Source: CAYNXB01 sp964401045 (GTDB taxonomy: Bacteria; Pseudomonadota; Alphaproteobacteria; Sphingomonadales; Sphingomonadaceae). From it: a stretch of 35,400 bases of DNA. Within the stretch, counting starts at the first letter, position 1; each line of letters begins with the position of its first letter. Location: the NCBI GenBank assembly GCA_964401045.1, contig CAYNXB010000023.1, positions 1-35,400 of the forward strand, given 5' to 3'. The notes under the pieces are model-generated. The model had not been told where the DNA came from, did not search any database, and was given only the letters and a program-made list of their open reading frames with translations. Positions 15,268-22,119 of the stretch are shown here, in pieces. The translations under genes were made by a program, and so were the position numbers.

Positions 15268-15360
15268 ATGGAACGCTTCGCCACCCTCCTGCATAAGCGC
15301 CCGCGCTTTTTCGCGCGCGGCCGGGCGGCCTGGCGATGGCCGGTGCGCGCAACCTTCTAA
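15268..15360 (+). CDS. Possible leader peptide of trpS (30 codons, two Trp)
   Basis: A short frame from ATG 15268 to TAA 15358 ends RAAWRWPVRATF, with Trp codons at positions 22 and 24, and stands 58 nt before trpS. The Trp codons lie in a segment that can fold (GCGCGCGGCC...GGCCGGTGCGCGC), and another hairpin starts 5 nt after the stop. This arrangement recalls ribosome-mediated attenuation by charged tRNA-Trp. Against it: no convincing ribosome site, no T-run terminator, and an Arg/Ala composition expected from GC-rich DNA. It may be a chance frame. Confidence 0.25.
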   Translation: MERFATLLHKRPRFFARGRAAWRWPVRATF

Positions 15361-15365
15361 GCGCC

Positions 15366-15385
15366 GCGCCCGCTGAAGCGGGCGC
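15366..15385 (+). promoter_or_regulatory. Hairpin in the trpS leader
   Basis: Perfect 8-bp stem GCGCCCGC/GCGGGCGC with a TGAA loop, 33 nt before the trpS start. No T tract follows, so it is more likely a 5'-UTR structure, or the end of the murJ transcript, than a strong terminator. Confidence 0.5.
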
Positions 15386-15418
15386 CACCATTCCCGTTTC
15401 GATTCGAAAGCCATCACT

Positions 15419-16432
15419 ATGCGCGTTGTTTCCGGTATCCAGCCTACGGGCGCCCTTCACCTGGGCAATTATCTCGGCGCGATCCGCAATTGGGTTCGCA
15501 TGCAGGACGAAATGGAGGAAGGCAGCCAGTGCCTGTTCTTCCTTGCCGACATGCATGCGATCTCGATGCCGTTCGTCCCCGAAGAACTCACCGCCGCGAC
15601 CCTGGAGATGGCCGCCGCGCTGGTCGCCTGCGGGATCGACCCCAAGCGCTCGGTGCTGTTCAATCAGGCGCAAGTCCCCGCGCATGCCGAGCTGCAATGG
15701 CTCCTCAGCGGCACGGCGCGCATGGGCTGGTTGAACCGCATGACGCAGTGGAAGGACAAGGCGGGCAAGAACCGCGAGGGCCAGAGCGTCGCGCTATTCA
15801 CTTATCCGGTCCTCCAGGCGGCCGACGTGCTGCTCTACCAGGCCACCCATGTGCCGGTGGGTGAGGACCAGAAGCAACACCTCGAGCTCGCGCGTGACGT
15901 GGCGCAGAAGTTCAACAACGATTTCGGAAACGGCGAGGAAGTCTTTACCCTGCCCGATCCGATCGTTCCGCCTGAGGCCGCGCGCATCATGAGCCTGCGT
16001 GACGGCACCGCCAAGATGAGCAAGTCGGACCCATCGGACATGGCGCGGATCAATTTGTCTGACGACGCGGATACGATCGTGCGCAAGATCAAGAAGGCCA
16101 AGACCGATGCCGAACCGCTGCCGAGCGAGGCGGCGGGACTGGCAGGACGACCGGAGGCACTGAACCTGGTCTCGATCTACGCCGCGCTCGATAGCAGCAG
16201 CATCGAGGCCGTGCTGCGCGAGCACGGCGGACAGGGCTTCGGCGCGTTCAAGCCCGCGCTCGCCGAACTGATGGTGGGGACTCTCGGCCCGATCGCGGAG
16301 CGCTTCAACGAACTCGCGCGCGATCGCGAGGCGCTCGATGCGATCCTTGCCCAAGGCGCCGCTCGGGCGCGCGAAATCGCCGCCCCCACGCTGGCCCGCA
16401 CCTATCAGGCGCTCGGCCTTATTCGCGGGTAA
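15419..16432 (+). CDS. trpS: Tryptophanyl-tRNA synthetase
   Basis: 337 residues, normal for bacterial class Ic TrpRS. It begins MRVVSGIQPTGALHLGNYLG, carrying the HIGH-type motif as HLGN (14-17). The second signature KMSKS is at 199-203 (GTAKMSKSDPSD). Tryptophan-pocket sequences such as FLADMHAIS and VGEDQKQHLELARDV are present. The enzyme charges tRNA-Trp in the cytoplasm. It follows murJ by 191 nt, which include a short frame with two Trp codons and a hairpin that could provide feedback control. Confidence 0.97.
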   Translation: MRVVSGIQPTGALHLGNYLGAIRNWVRMQDEMEEGSQCLFFLADMHAISMPFVPEELTAATLEMAAALVACGIDPKRSVLFNQAQVPAHAELQWLLSGTARMGWLNRMTQWKDKAGKNREGQSVALFTYPVLQAADVLLYQATHVPVGEDQKQHLELARDVAQKFNNDFGNGEEVFTLPDPIVPPEAARIMSLRDGTAKMSKSDPSDMARINLSDDADTIVRKIKKAKTDAEPLPSEAAGLAGRPEALNLVSIYAALDSSSIEAVLREHGGQGFGAFKPALAELMVGTLGPIAERFNELARDREALDAILAQGAARAREIAAPTLARTYQALGLIRG

Positions 16433-16446
16433 AGTTCAAATTGTTA

Positions 16447-16479
16447 GAATGGCAAACCTTTTTACCGGTTTCGCCATTC
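16447..16479 (+). promoter_or_regulatory. Bulged hairpin between trpS and DUF4136 gene
   Basis: Arms 16447-16458 (GAATGGCAAACC) and 16467-16479 (GGTTTCGCCATTC) pair over 12 bp with a single bulged base. The T-rich stretch is in the loop, not after the stem, so it is not a standard terminator. It could be an operator dyad for the downstream lipoprotein gene or a 3' stem of the trpS transcript. Confidence 0.45.
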
Positions 16480-16587
16480 AAACATCGTTCAGCCGGTCTA
16501 CGCTAAAGCACGGTTTGCAGAAGACAGTGCGTGCCCGGTATGAGGGGGAAGCCGAACTGTCGTAAGACCGTTCTTCGGAGATTCGCC

Positions 16588-17301
16588 ATGAACCATACTA
16601 CCCGCAAGGTGACGCGTGCGCTCAAGGTTGCTGTCGCATCGCTGGCGCTGGCCGGCCTCGCGGCCTGCGCCTCGAACTTCAATGCCAACGTCTCGCGCTT
16701 CCAGAGCCAGATGCCCGCGCCGCAGGGCCAGACCTTCGCCGTCGTAGCGGAGGACCCGGCGCTCGCCGGCGGCCTCGAGTTCGCGCAGTACGCGGACTAC
16801 GTCGAGGCCGAAATGAGCCGGCTGGGCTACACCCAGGCCTCGCCCGACAACGCGACCCTCCTGGTGCGCTTCGACTACGGCGTCGACAAGGGCCGTGAGC
16901 GCGTCCAGAGCACCGGTTTCGGCTACCGCGATCCGTTTTACAGCGGCTGGTACGGCTACCAGCCGATCATTTATCGCGGCGCCCACGGTCATCCGCGCGT
17001 GGCCTACGTGCCCTCCCGCGCCTGGGGATATGGCTGGTACGACCCGTTCTTCGGCGGCGGGCAGGACATCAGCAGCTACACCATCTACACCAGCGGTGTT
17101 GATGTGAAGATCGACCGCGCGGCCAGTGGCGAGCGGCTGTTCGAAGGCAAGGCCGAGGCGGTCTCGACCTCCAATCGCCTGCAGTACCTGGTGCCGAACC
17201 TGGTCCAGGCGATGTTCACCGATTTCCCCGGCAATTCGGGCGAGACGGTGCGCATCTCGGTCAAACCTGAAAACCAGCCGGTCAAGCGCACCACGCGTTA
17301 A
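16588..17301 (+). CDS. DUF4136 lipoprotein
   Basis: 237 residues from ATG 16588, preceded by a CGGAG ribosome site. An in-frame ATG 57 nt upstream would put extra sequence before the signal peptide and is rejected. The signal (KVAVASLALAGLAAC) ends in lipobox GLAAC, so the mature protein is lipid-anchored, probably in the outer membrane. The body is a DUF4136-type domain: an alternating beta pattern with LEFAQYADYVEAEMSRLGY near the start, a Tyr/Gly-rich middle with repeated YDPFF/RDPFYSGWYGY elements, and VPNLVQAMFTDFPG near the end. The molecular role of DUF4136 proteins is unknown. A terminator follows. Confidence 0.88.
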   Translation: MNHTTRKVTRALKVAVASLALAGLAACASNFNANVSRFQSQMPAPQGQTFAVVAEDPALAGGLEFAQYADYVEAEMSRLGYTQASPDNATLLVRFDYGVDKGRERVQSTGFGYRDPFYSGWYGYQPIIYRGAHGHPRVAYVPSRAWGYGWYDPFFGGGQDISSYTIYTSGVDVKIDRAASGERLFEGKAEAVSTSNRLQYLVPNLVQAMFTDFPGNSGETVRISVKPENQPVKRTTR

Positions 17302-17326
17302 CCCGGGCCCTCTTACGCCACCAGTG

Positions 17327-17358
17327 AAAGGCGGATTTCCTCGCGGAATCCGCCTTTT
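17327..17358 (+). terminator. Intrinsic terminator after DUF4136 gene
   Basis: Arms 17327-17340 (AAAGGCGGATTTCC) and 17345-17358 (GGAATCCGCCTTTT) pair with one bulged T around a TCGC loop and end in TTTT. It separates the lipoprotein gene from the ATP-grasp gene that starts 44 nt later, making the latter a separate transcription unit. Confidence 0.85.
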
Positions 17359-17401
17359 GGCGTCTTGACGTCGTCACCTTCCCCTGAGAGCTAGCGTTAC
17401 C

Positions 17402-19492
17402 ATGGGGGAACGCATCTCGCGGCAGTTTTTCGGGCCGACGCATCGGCACGAGCGTGCCTGTGTCGAGTTCAGCTTCCCAGTCGACGACCGGATGTATCGC
17501 CTCACGCCGTTCGGTCCCGAGCTGGCAAATCGGGGGCTGAAGCTGCCCCCTTCGTTGTCCGACGATCCGATGCCCCTCGAAGAGGCGGTCTGCCGCCTGA
17601 CGCAAGCGATCCTCAGCCTCGACCTGCCGTGGTGGAGCAGCCACGGCCGCGAAGAGGGGCGTGGCTGGAGCGCGTTCGCCTATCCGTTGCCGCGCGTATC
17701 GACCGGAGTCCTCCTGGTCATGCGCGACCTGTTGCAATCCGATGGAGAGATCCGGCCCGCACTGGATGCCGCCCTTCGCAAGCTCGCCAACTGGCTGGCG
17801 CAGCTGATGCGGACGAGAATGCGGATACTCGCCTCCGCCGAGATGATCGGGCTCGAGGCCGCCGACGTCAGCATATCGGGCGAAGTCTACCAGATCGGAC
17901 AAGGGTCGAAGGGCCTGCACTTCAACCAGGCGGGGAACGAACGCGATGCGTTGACCGGTACGATCCTCGAGAAGAAGCATTCCGCGATCGAGCTCCTGCG
18001 CCGAATGGACTTGCCCACCACGCGCGCCGTGGTCGTGAACAATGAGCGGCAAGCGCTCGAAGTCGCGGCGCAAGTCGGTTTTCCCTGCGTGGTGAAACCG
18101 GTCTCGCTGGACCGCGGACATGGCGTCTCCACCGGCCTGCGAACCCTGGCCCAGGTGTCCGCCGCGTTCGCCCACGCGCGCGCGCTGTCACCAGGCCCGG
18201 TGCTGGTCGAGAACCACATCGACGGCCCGACCTATCGCCTGCTGGTAGCGGGCGACGAGCTGGTGTGGGCCTATGGCCGAGATCCGGCGAGCGTCGAGGG
18301 TGACGGGAACGCGACCATCGCTGAGCTGGTGGAGCGGGAGAACCGCCGCCGGGCTACCCAGAGCACCCGCGCCGAAGCCTATTTGAGCCCGATCGACACC
18401 AACCAGATGGGGCGGTTTCTCGCCGACCGGTACGACCTGCGCCTCGACAGTGTGCTCGAGAAGGGGCGGCGCATCGACGTGATGGGCCAGACCAACGTCG
18501 CGCGCGGCGGCCTGTCGGGGGATGCTGTGAGGGTGCACCCGGACAACCGCGCGCTGGCCATCCGGGTTTCCCGCCTTTTCCGCATTGGCACCATGGGAAT
18601 GGACCTGATCACGCCGGACATCTCGCGTTCGTGGAAGGACAGCGAATGCGCGATCCTCGAATTGAACCGGACGCCCGGGACCAACGGCGTGGCGGACGGC
18701 ATGGCGCTGCTTCGCGCGCTGTTCCCCAATCGCCGCTCGGGCCGCTGCCCCACCATCGCGGTGATCGGCAAGCCGGGGTTTCTCGCGCGCGCTACAGCCA
18801 TCCTGGAGGGCGCGTTCGCCCGAACGGGGTTGCGGCTCACCACCGGCGAATATTCGCAGCGCACCGTTCCCCCTGAGAAATCGCTGTCGTCAACCGCTCC
18901 TCCGGTCGAGACGCTGATGCTGGACCCCGAAAGCGATGCGGCCCTGCTGCTGTGCGAGCCCGACGCCGTTGCACGCCTGGGATTTCCCCTGCGCCACTGC
19001 GACTTGCTGGTCATAGAGGACGATCAACCGCCCGCCTGGCTGGCGAGGCTCGCGGAGACGGTGATGCCCGGCGCGATGTCCGAGGTGGCGATCGGGGATG
19101 CCGTCGCCCGCCTGGCGGAGCTCTACGCGGATCCTGCCGAAGGCGGGCCAAGGCCGGTTCTCGAACCGATCGCGCACGATGACATGCCCGGCGAATTTCG
19201 GATCAGGGTGTGGCGGACTCGCCTGATGCCGCGCGATTGGTTCTGGAGCCATGTCGGTGTCGCGCCGGCGGACGGCGAGGGTCTCACCACGCACGAGGAC
19301 TTGCTCGCGGCGGTAACCGCGCTCGCCGGCGTGCCGGATGGATTCGTCTACGACTGGCCCGGCGGCAGCTGGCTCCACGTGTGGTTCGATGCCGTAACCG
19401 CGCTGCCGGTGAAGGGCCGCGAGAAGGCGCGCGCCGCGCTGCTGGCCGCGACCGAGCGGGTCAACCAGATCGCGGCGATGAAAATCCCCTAA
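17402..19492 (+). CDS. Cyanophycin-synthetase-like ATP-grasp protein with degenerate Mur-ligase domain
   Basis: 696 residues. The N-terminal part (1-165) fits the CphA N-domain. Residues about 170-430 are a CphA-type ATP-grasp: FPCVVKPVSLDRGHGVST (228-244), VLVENHIDGPTYRLLVAGDE (267-286), VEGDGNATIAELVERENR (298-315) and the metal-binding end ILELNRTPGTNG (418-429). Residues about 450-575 align with the CphA Mur-ligase domain, but the P-loop (normally GTNGKTT) is reduced to VIGKPG (454-459) and the domain stops after the equivalent of GLAFDRCDVGVVTN (here LGFPLRHCDLLVIED). A C-terminal part of about 115 residues (582-696, Trp-rich) is not recognised. I infer a peptide or amino-acid ligase with one active ligase site, not true cyanophycin synthesis. 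Monocistronic; the ribosome site is weak. Confidence 0.82.
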   Translation: MGERISRQFFGPTHRHERACVEFSFPVDDRMYRLTPFGPELANRGLKLPPSLSDDPMPLEEAVCRLTQAILSLDLPWWSSHGREEGRGWSAFAYPLPRVSTGVLLVMRDLLQSDGEIRPALDAALRKLANWLAQLMRTRMRILASAEMIGLEAADVSISGEVYQIGQGSKGLHFNQAGNERDALTGTILEKKHSAIELLRRMDLPTTRAVVVNNERQALEVAAQVGFPCVVKPVSLDRGHGVSTGLRTLAQVSAAFAHARALSPGPVLVENHIDGPTYRLLVAGDELVWAYGRDPASVEGDGNATIAELVERENRRRATQSTRAEAYLSPIDTNQMGRFLADRYDLRLDSVLEKGRRIDVMGQTNVARGGLSGDAVRVHPDNRALAIRVSRLFRIGTMGMDLITPDISRSWKDSECAILELNRTPGTNGVADGMALLRALFPNRRSGRCPTIAVIGKPGFLARATAILEGAFARTGLRLTTGEYSQRTVPPEKSLSSTAPPVETLMLDPESDAALLLCEPDAVARLGFPLRHCDLLVIEDDQPPAWLARLAETVMPGAMSEVAIGDAVARLAELYADPAEGGPRPVLEPIAHDDMPGEFRIRVWRTRLMPRDWFWSHVGVAPADGEGLTTHEDLLAAVTALAGVPDGFVYDWPGGSWLHVWFDAVTALPVKGREKARAALLAATERVNQIAAMKIP

Positions 19493-19959
19493 ACGAGGCG
19501 CGCGTGCCCCCCGGTCGAGCCGAAGCCGCCGGCGCCGCGCGCGGTGTCGTCGAGCTCCGCCACTTCGTCCCACGCGGCCCGGGTGACCGGCGCCAGCACC
19601 AGTTGCGCGATGCGATCGCCCCGCGCGATGGCGAAGGCGGCGTCGCCGTGGTTGATGAGGATGACCTTGAGTTCACCACGATAGTCGGAATCGATCGTGC
19701 CCGGCGTGTTCGGCACGCTGATGCCATGCTTGAGCGCCAGGCCCGAGCGGGGGCGCACCTGCACTTCGTAGCCTTCGGGAATCGCCAGCGCGAGGCCGGT
19801 GGAAACCGCATGCCGCGCGCCCGGCGCCAGCGTCACGTCTTCGGCGGAGAGCACGTCCATCCCGGCAGCGCCGGCGGTGGCATAGTGCGGCAACGCAAGC
19901 CCCTCTCCATGCGGTAGCCGTTTTACCTGTACGGCAACCTCACCCGTCGTTGAGGGCAT
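19489..19959 (-). CDS. dut: dUTP pyrophosphatase
   Basis: A 156-residue trimeric dUTPase that hydrolyses dUTP to dUMP and pyrophosphate, keeping uracil out of DNA. The five family motifs are visible: AGAAGMDVLSA, RPRSGLALKHG, NTPGTIDSDYRGE with the catalytic Asp, RGDRIAQLVLAPV, and the C-terminal GAGGFGSTGG. The start ATG lies inside the end of coaBC (20-nt overlap), so the two are co-translated. The TAG stop overlaps the stop of the convergent ATP-grasp gene (CTAA, 19489-19492). coaBC-dut is a common alphaproteobacterial pair. Confidence 0.96.
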   Translation of the reverse strand: MPSTTGEVAVQVKRLPHGEGLALPHYATAGAAGMDVLSAEDVTLAPGARHAVSTGLALAIPEGYEVQVRPRSGLALKHGISVPNTPGTIDSDYRGELKVILINHGDAAFAIARGDRIAQLVLAPVTRAAWDEVAELDDTARGAGGFGSTGGHARLV

Positions 19960-21568
19960 CGGCGATTCGCTCCACCAGCTTCCGTGCCACGTCTTCCTTG
20001 GTCATCGGATCCCAGCTGTCCACCTGCTTTTCGCGGATCAGATGCACCTCGTTGCGGTCGGAGCCCATCACGCTCTCGCCGTGCTTGTCCGATACGTCGT
20101 TGGCGACGATCCAGTCAGCGCCCTTGTTCTTGCGCTTTTTGGTCGCGTGCTCGATCACCTTCTCGGTCTCGGCGGCGAAGCCGATCACGAGCTTGGGCCG
20201 CTTGGCGCCCCCGGAGAGGTTGGCGAGAATATCGGGGTTCTCCGTCAGCAACAGCGCCGGCGGGGCGGAACCGCGCTTCTTGATCTTCTCGTCCTTGTAT
20301 TCCTTGGTCCGCCAGTCGCTGACCGCAGCGACCATCACCGCCACGTCGGCAGGCAGCGCGTTCTTGACCTCCCTCGCCATCTCCTCGGCACTCTCGACAT
20401 CGATGCGCTCGACGCCCGGCGGCGTTTCGAGCGTGACCGGGCCGGCGACGAGCGTCACCCGCGCGCCGGCATTGGCCGCTGCGGCGGCGATGGCGAAGCC
20501 CTGCTTGCCCGAGGAGCGGTTGGCGATGAAACGCACCGGGTCAATCGCCTCGTAAGTGGGTCCGGCGGTGACGAGCACGTGCTTGCCGTAGAGCGGGCGA
20601 TGCTCGGGTTCGGCGTCGAAATCCGGCTGGCCCTCGAGCCCTGTAGCCTCCTCCTCGGGCGGCAGGCGGCGCGGGTCGATCTCGTGATTGATCGCCTCGA
20701 TGTCCGTCGGCGGCGCGGAGGTCGCCTTGCCCTTCTTGGCGAGCACCGGGCCGGCGCCCGACGCCGTAAGCGCCCCGGCCTCGGCATCGAGCCCCGAATA
20801 GACGATCTCGTCTTCCTTCACCTTGCGCGCGGTCGAGCGCGGGATGATCGAGGCGATCAGGCTGCCGAGCCCGCCGTGCCGGGGCGGCGGTGCGGGCTCC
20901 GCCACGATCTCCTCGAATTCGTGGATTTCCTCGAATTTCTCTTCGTCCTCTTCGGGATCGACGTATTCGGCTTCCGCCTGCGCGCGCAGGAACGCGCCGA
21001 TCTCGTCCGCCCGGGCGTCGCCCGGGTCGATGCCGAGCATCTCGGCAATCTCGAGCCACACTGCCTCAGGCTCGGGCAGGCGGCCGGGGCCGTACTCGCC
21101 GCAGGCCATCTCGCCCTCGTCGGGCTGCATCACGCGCACGCCGGCCTTCTTGAGCCAGGTGACGTTGCGCTGGGTCGCCTCGTGCTCCCACATCTTCACG
21201 TTCATCGCCGGGACCGCGAGCACCGGCTTGTCGGTGGCGAGGATAAGCGTGGTGCCGAGATCGTCGGCGATGCCGGCGGCCATCTTGGCGAGCAAGTCGG
21301 CGGTCGCCGGGCACACGACCACCAGATCGGCCGAGCGCGACAGCTCGATATGGCCGATCTCGACCTCGTTCTTGAGATCCCACAGCGTAGAATGGACCTG
21401 GCTGCCGGAGAGTGCGGCGAGGCTCATCGCGGTGACGAACTTCGCGCCGCCATCGGTCAGCACGCACGTCACCTCGCCGCCGCCCTTGCGGATCAGCCGC
21501 ACGAGCTCGCACGATTTGTACGCGGCGATACCGCCGCCGATCACCAGCAGAATGCGTGGTCCGGTCAT
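19940..21568 (-). CDS. coaBC: Bifunctional CoaBC with long acidic linker
   Basis: 542 residues from ATG 21568; in-frame ATGs also exist at 21595, 21604 and 21628. The chosen start gives MTGPRILLVIGGGIAAYK, the family N-terminus; GGAGG lies 14 nt upstream, rather far, so 21595 or earlier remains possible. The CoaC half (phosphopantothenoylcysteine decarboxylase, FMN) has the catalytic His in IGHIELSR, PAMNVKMWEH, and the flap Cys in GEMACGEYGPGRLPEP. The CoaB half (phosphopantothenate-cysteine ligase, CTP) has VTAGPTYEAIDPVRFIANRSSG, AAVSDWR and GADWIVANDVS. Both act in coenzyme A synthesis. The linker between the halves, about 145 residues (roughly 20596-21031) rich in Glu, Asp and Pro, is far longer than the usual few residues. 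Confidence 0.94.
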   Translation of the reverse strand: MTGPRILLVIGGGIAAYKSCELVRLIRKGGGEVTCVLTDGGAKFVTAMSLAALSGSQVHSTLWDLKNEVEIGHIELSRSADLVVVCPATADLLAKMAAGIADDLGTTLILATDKPVLAVPAMNVKMWEHEATQRNVTWLKKAGVRVMQPDEGEMACGEYGPGRLPEPEAVWLEIAEMLGIDPGDARADEIGAFLRAQAEAEYVDPEEDEEKFEEIHEFEEIVAEPAPPPRHGGLGSLIASIIPRSTARKVKEDEIVYSGLDAEAGALTASGAGPVLAKKGKATSAPPTDIEAINHEIDPRRLPPEEEATGLEGQPDFDAEPEHRPLYGKHVLVTAGPTYEAIDPVRFIANRSSGKQGFAIAAAAANAGARVTLVAGPVTLETPPGVERIDVESAEEMAREVKNALPADVAVMVAAVSDWRTKEYKDEKIKKRGSAPPALLLTENPDILANLSGGAKRPKLVIGFAAETEKVIEHATKKRKNKGADWIVANDVSDKHGESVMGSDRNEVHLIREKQVDSWDPMTKEDVARKLVERIADALNDG

Positions 21569-21604
21569 GCCTGGCGCAATTGCCTCCTTAGCCATGACAT
21601 TCAT

Positions 21605-21668
21605 GGTAAACTTAGCCCCACCATACAAGCCGCAGGCATCCTTGGCCCCGCGATGGTTAAGTTTTACC
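21605..21668. promoter_or_regulatory. Inverted GGTAAA(A)CTTA elements between divergent coaBC and membrane-protein gene
   Basis: GGTAAACTTAGCC (21605-21617) faces GGTTAAGTTTTACC (21655-21668), imperfect inverted copies 37 nt apart in the divergent region. The right copy lies in ATGGTTAA (21653-21660), the complement of TTAACCAT, which I recall as an octamer form of the CtrA-binding motif in alphaproteobacteria. Both are AT-rich against a GC-rich background. Regulation by CtrA is a suggestion only. Confidence 0.35.
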
Positions 21669-21723
21669 TAGCGTGGACCCTTGCACGCCCGGTAGGGATT
21701 GGTTCGGCAAGGGAGATAAACGC

Positions 21724-22119
21724 ATGCGGCTGATCCTGACGGCGCTGATTTTCGTGGGCGGTCTCGCCTATCTCGTCATCGGGCTCGGCTTCCTGGCCAT
21801 GCCCCACAGCCTGATCGGTGGCTTCGGGCTCGAACCGCAGGGCGCGATGGGCCTGTCGACCGCGCGGGCGGACTTCGCTGCGTTCTTCGGCATTTCAGGC
21901 CTGGCGATGCTCTACGGCGGGTGGAAGCGTTCGGGCGAGGTGCTGCTGGTGCCCGCGGGGCTGTTCGGCATCGCGCTCCTTGGCCGGATCGTCGGCGCGC
22001 TCGCCGACGGGACTTATGAGGGCTTCCTGATGCCGATGGCGATCGAGGTGCTGACGACCGCGGTGTGCCTCGCCGGATGGCGCGTGCTGCCGCATGAGCC
22101 GCCGAGCAGCGAGTTCTAG
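21724..22119 (+). CDS. Small four-helix membrane protein, DUF4345-like
   Basis: 131 residues from ATG 21724, preceded by a GGGAG ribosome site. About four hydrophobic segments: ALIFVGGLAYLVIGLGFLAM (8-27), AFFGISGLAMLYGGW (about 50-65), VLLVPAGLFGIALLGRIVGAL (about 72-92) and MAIEVLTTAVCLAGW (about 105-120). The layout, with FFGISGLAMLYGGWK and a conserved RIVGAL, resembles DUF4345-type proteins of unknown function. It is inserted on the opposite strand between ubiB and coaBC, convergent with ubiB; their stop codons overlap in CTAG (22116-22119). Confidence 0.8.
   Translation: MRLILTALIFVGGLAYLVIGLGFLAMPHSLIGGFGLEPQGAMGLSTARADFAAFFGISGLAMLYGGWKRSGEVLLVPAGLFGIALLGRIVGALADGTYEGFLMPMAIEVLTTAVCLAGWRVLPHEPPSSEF

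Noticed and set aside
20042..21733. Long plus-strand frame (563 codons) opposite coaBC
   Set aside because: Antisense shadow of coaBC with biased composition and no recognisable domain.
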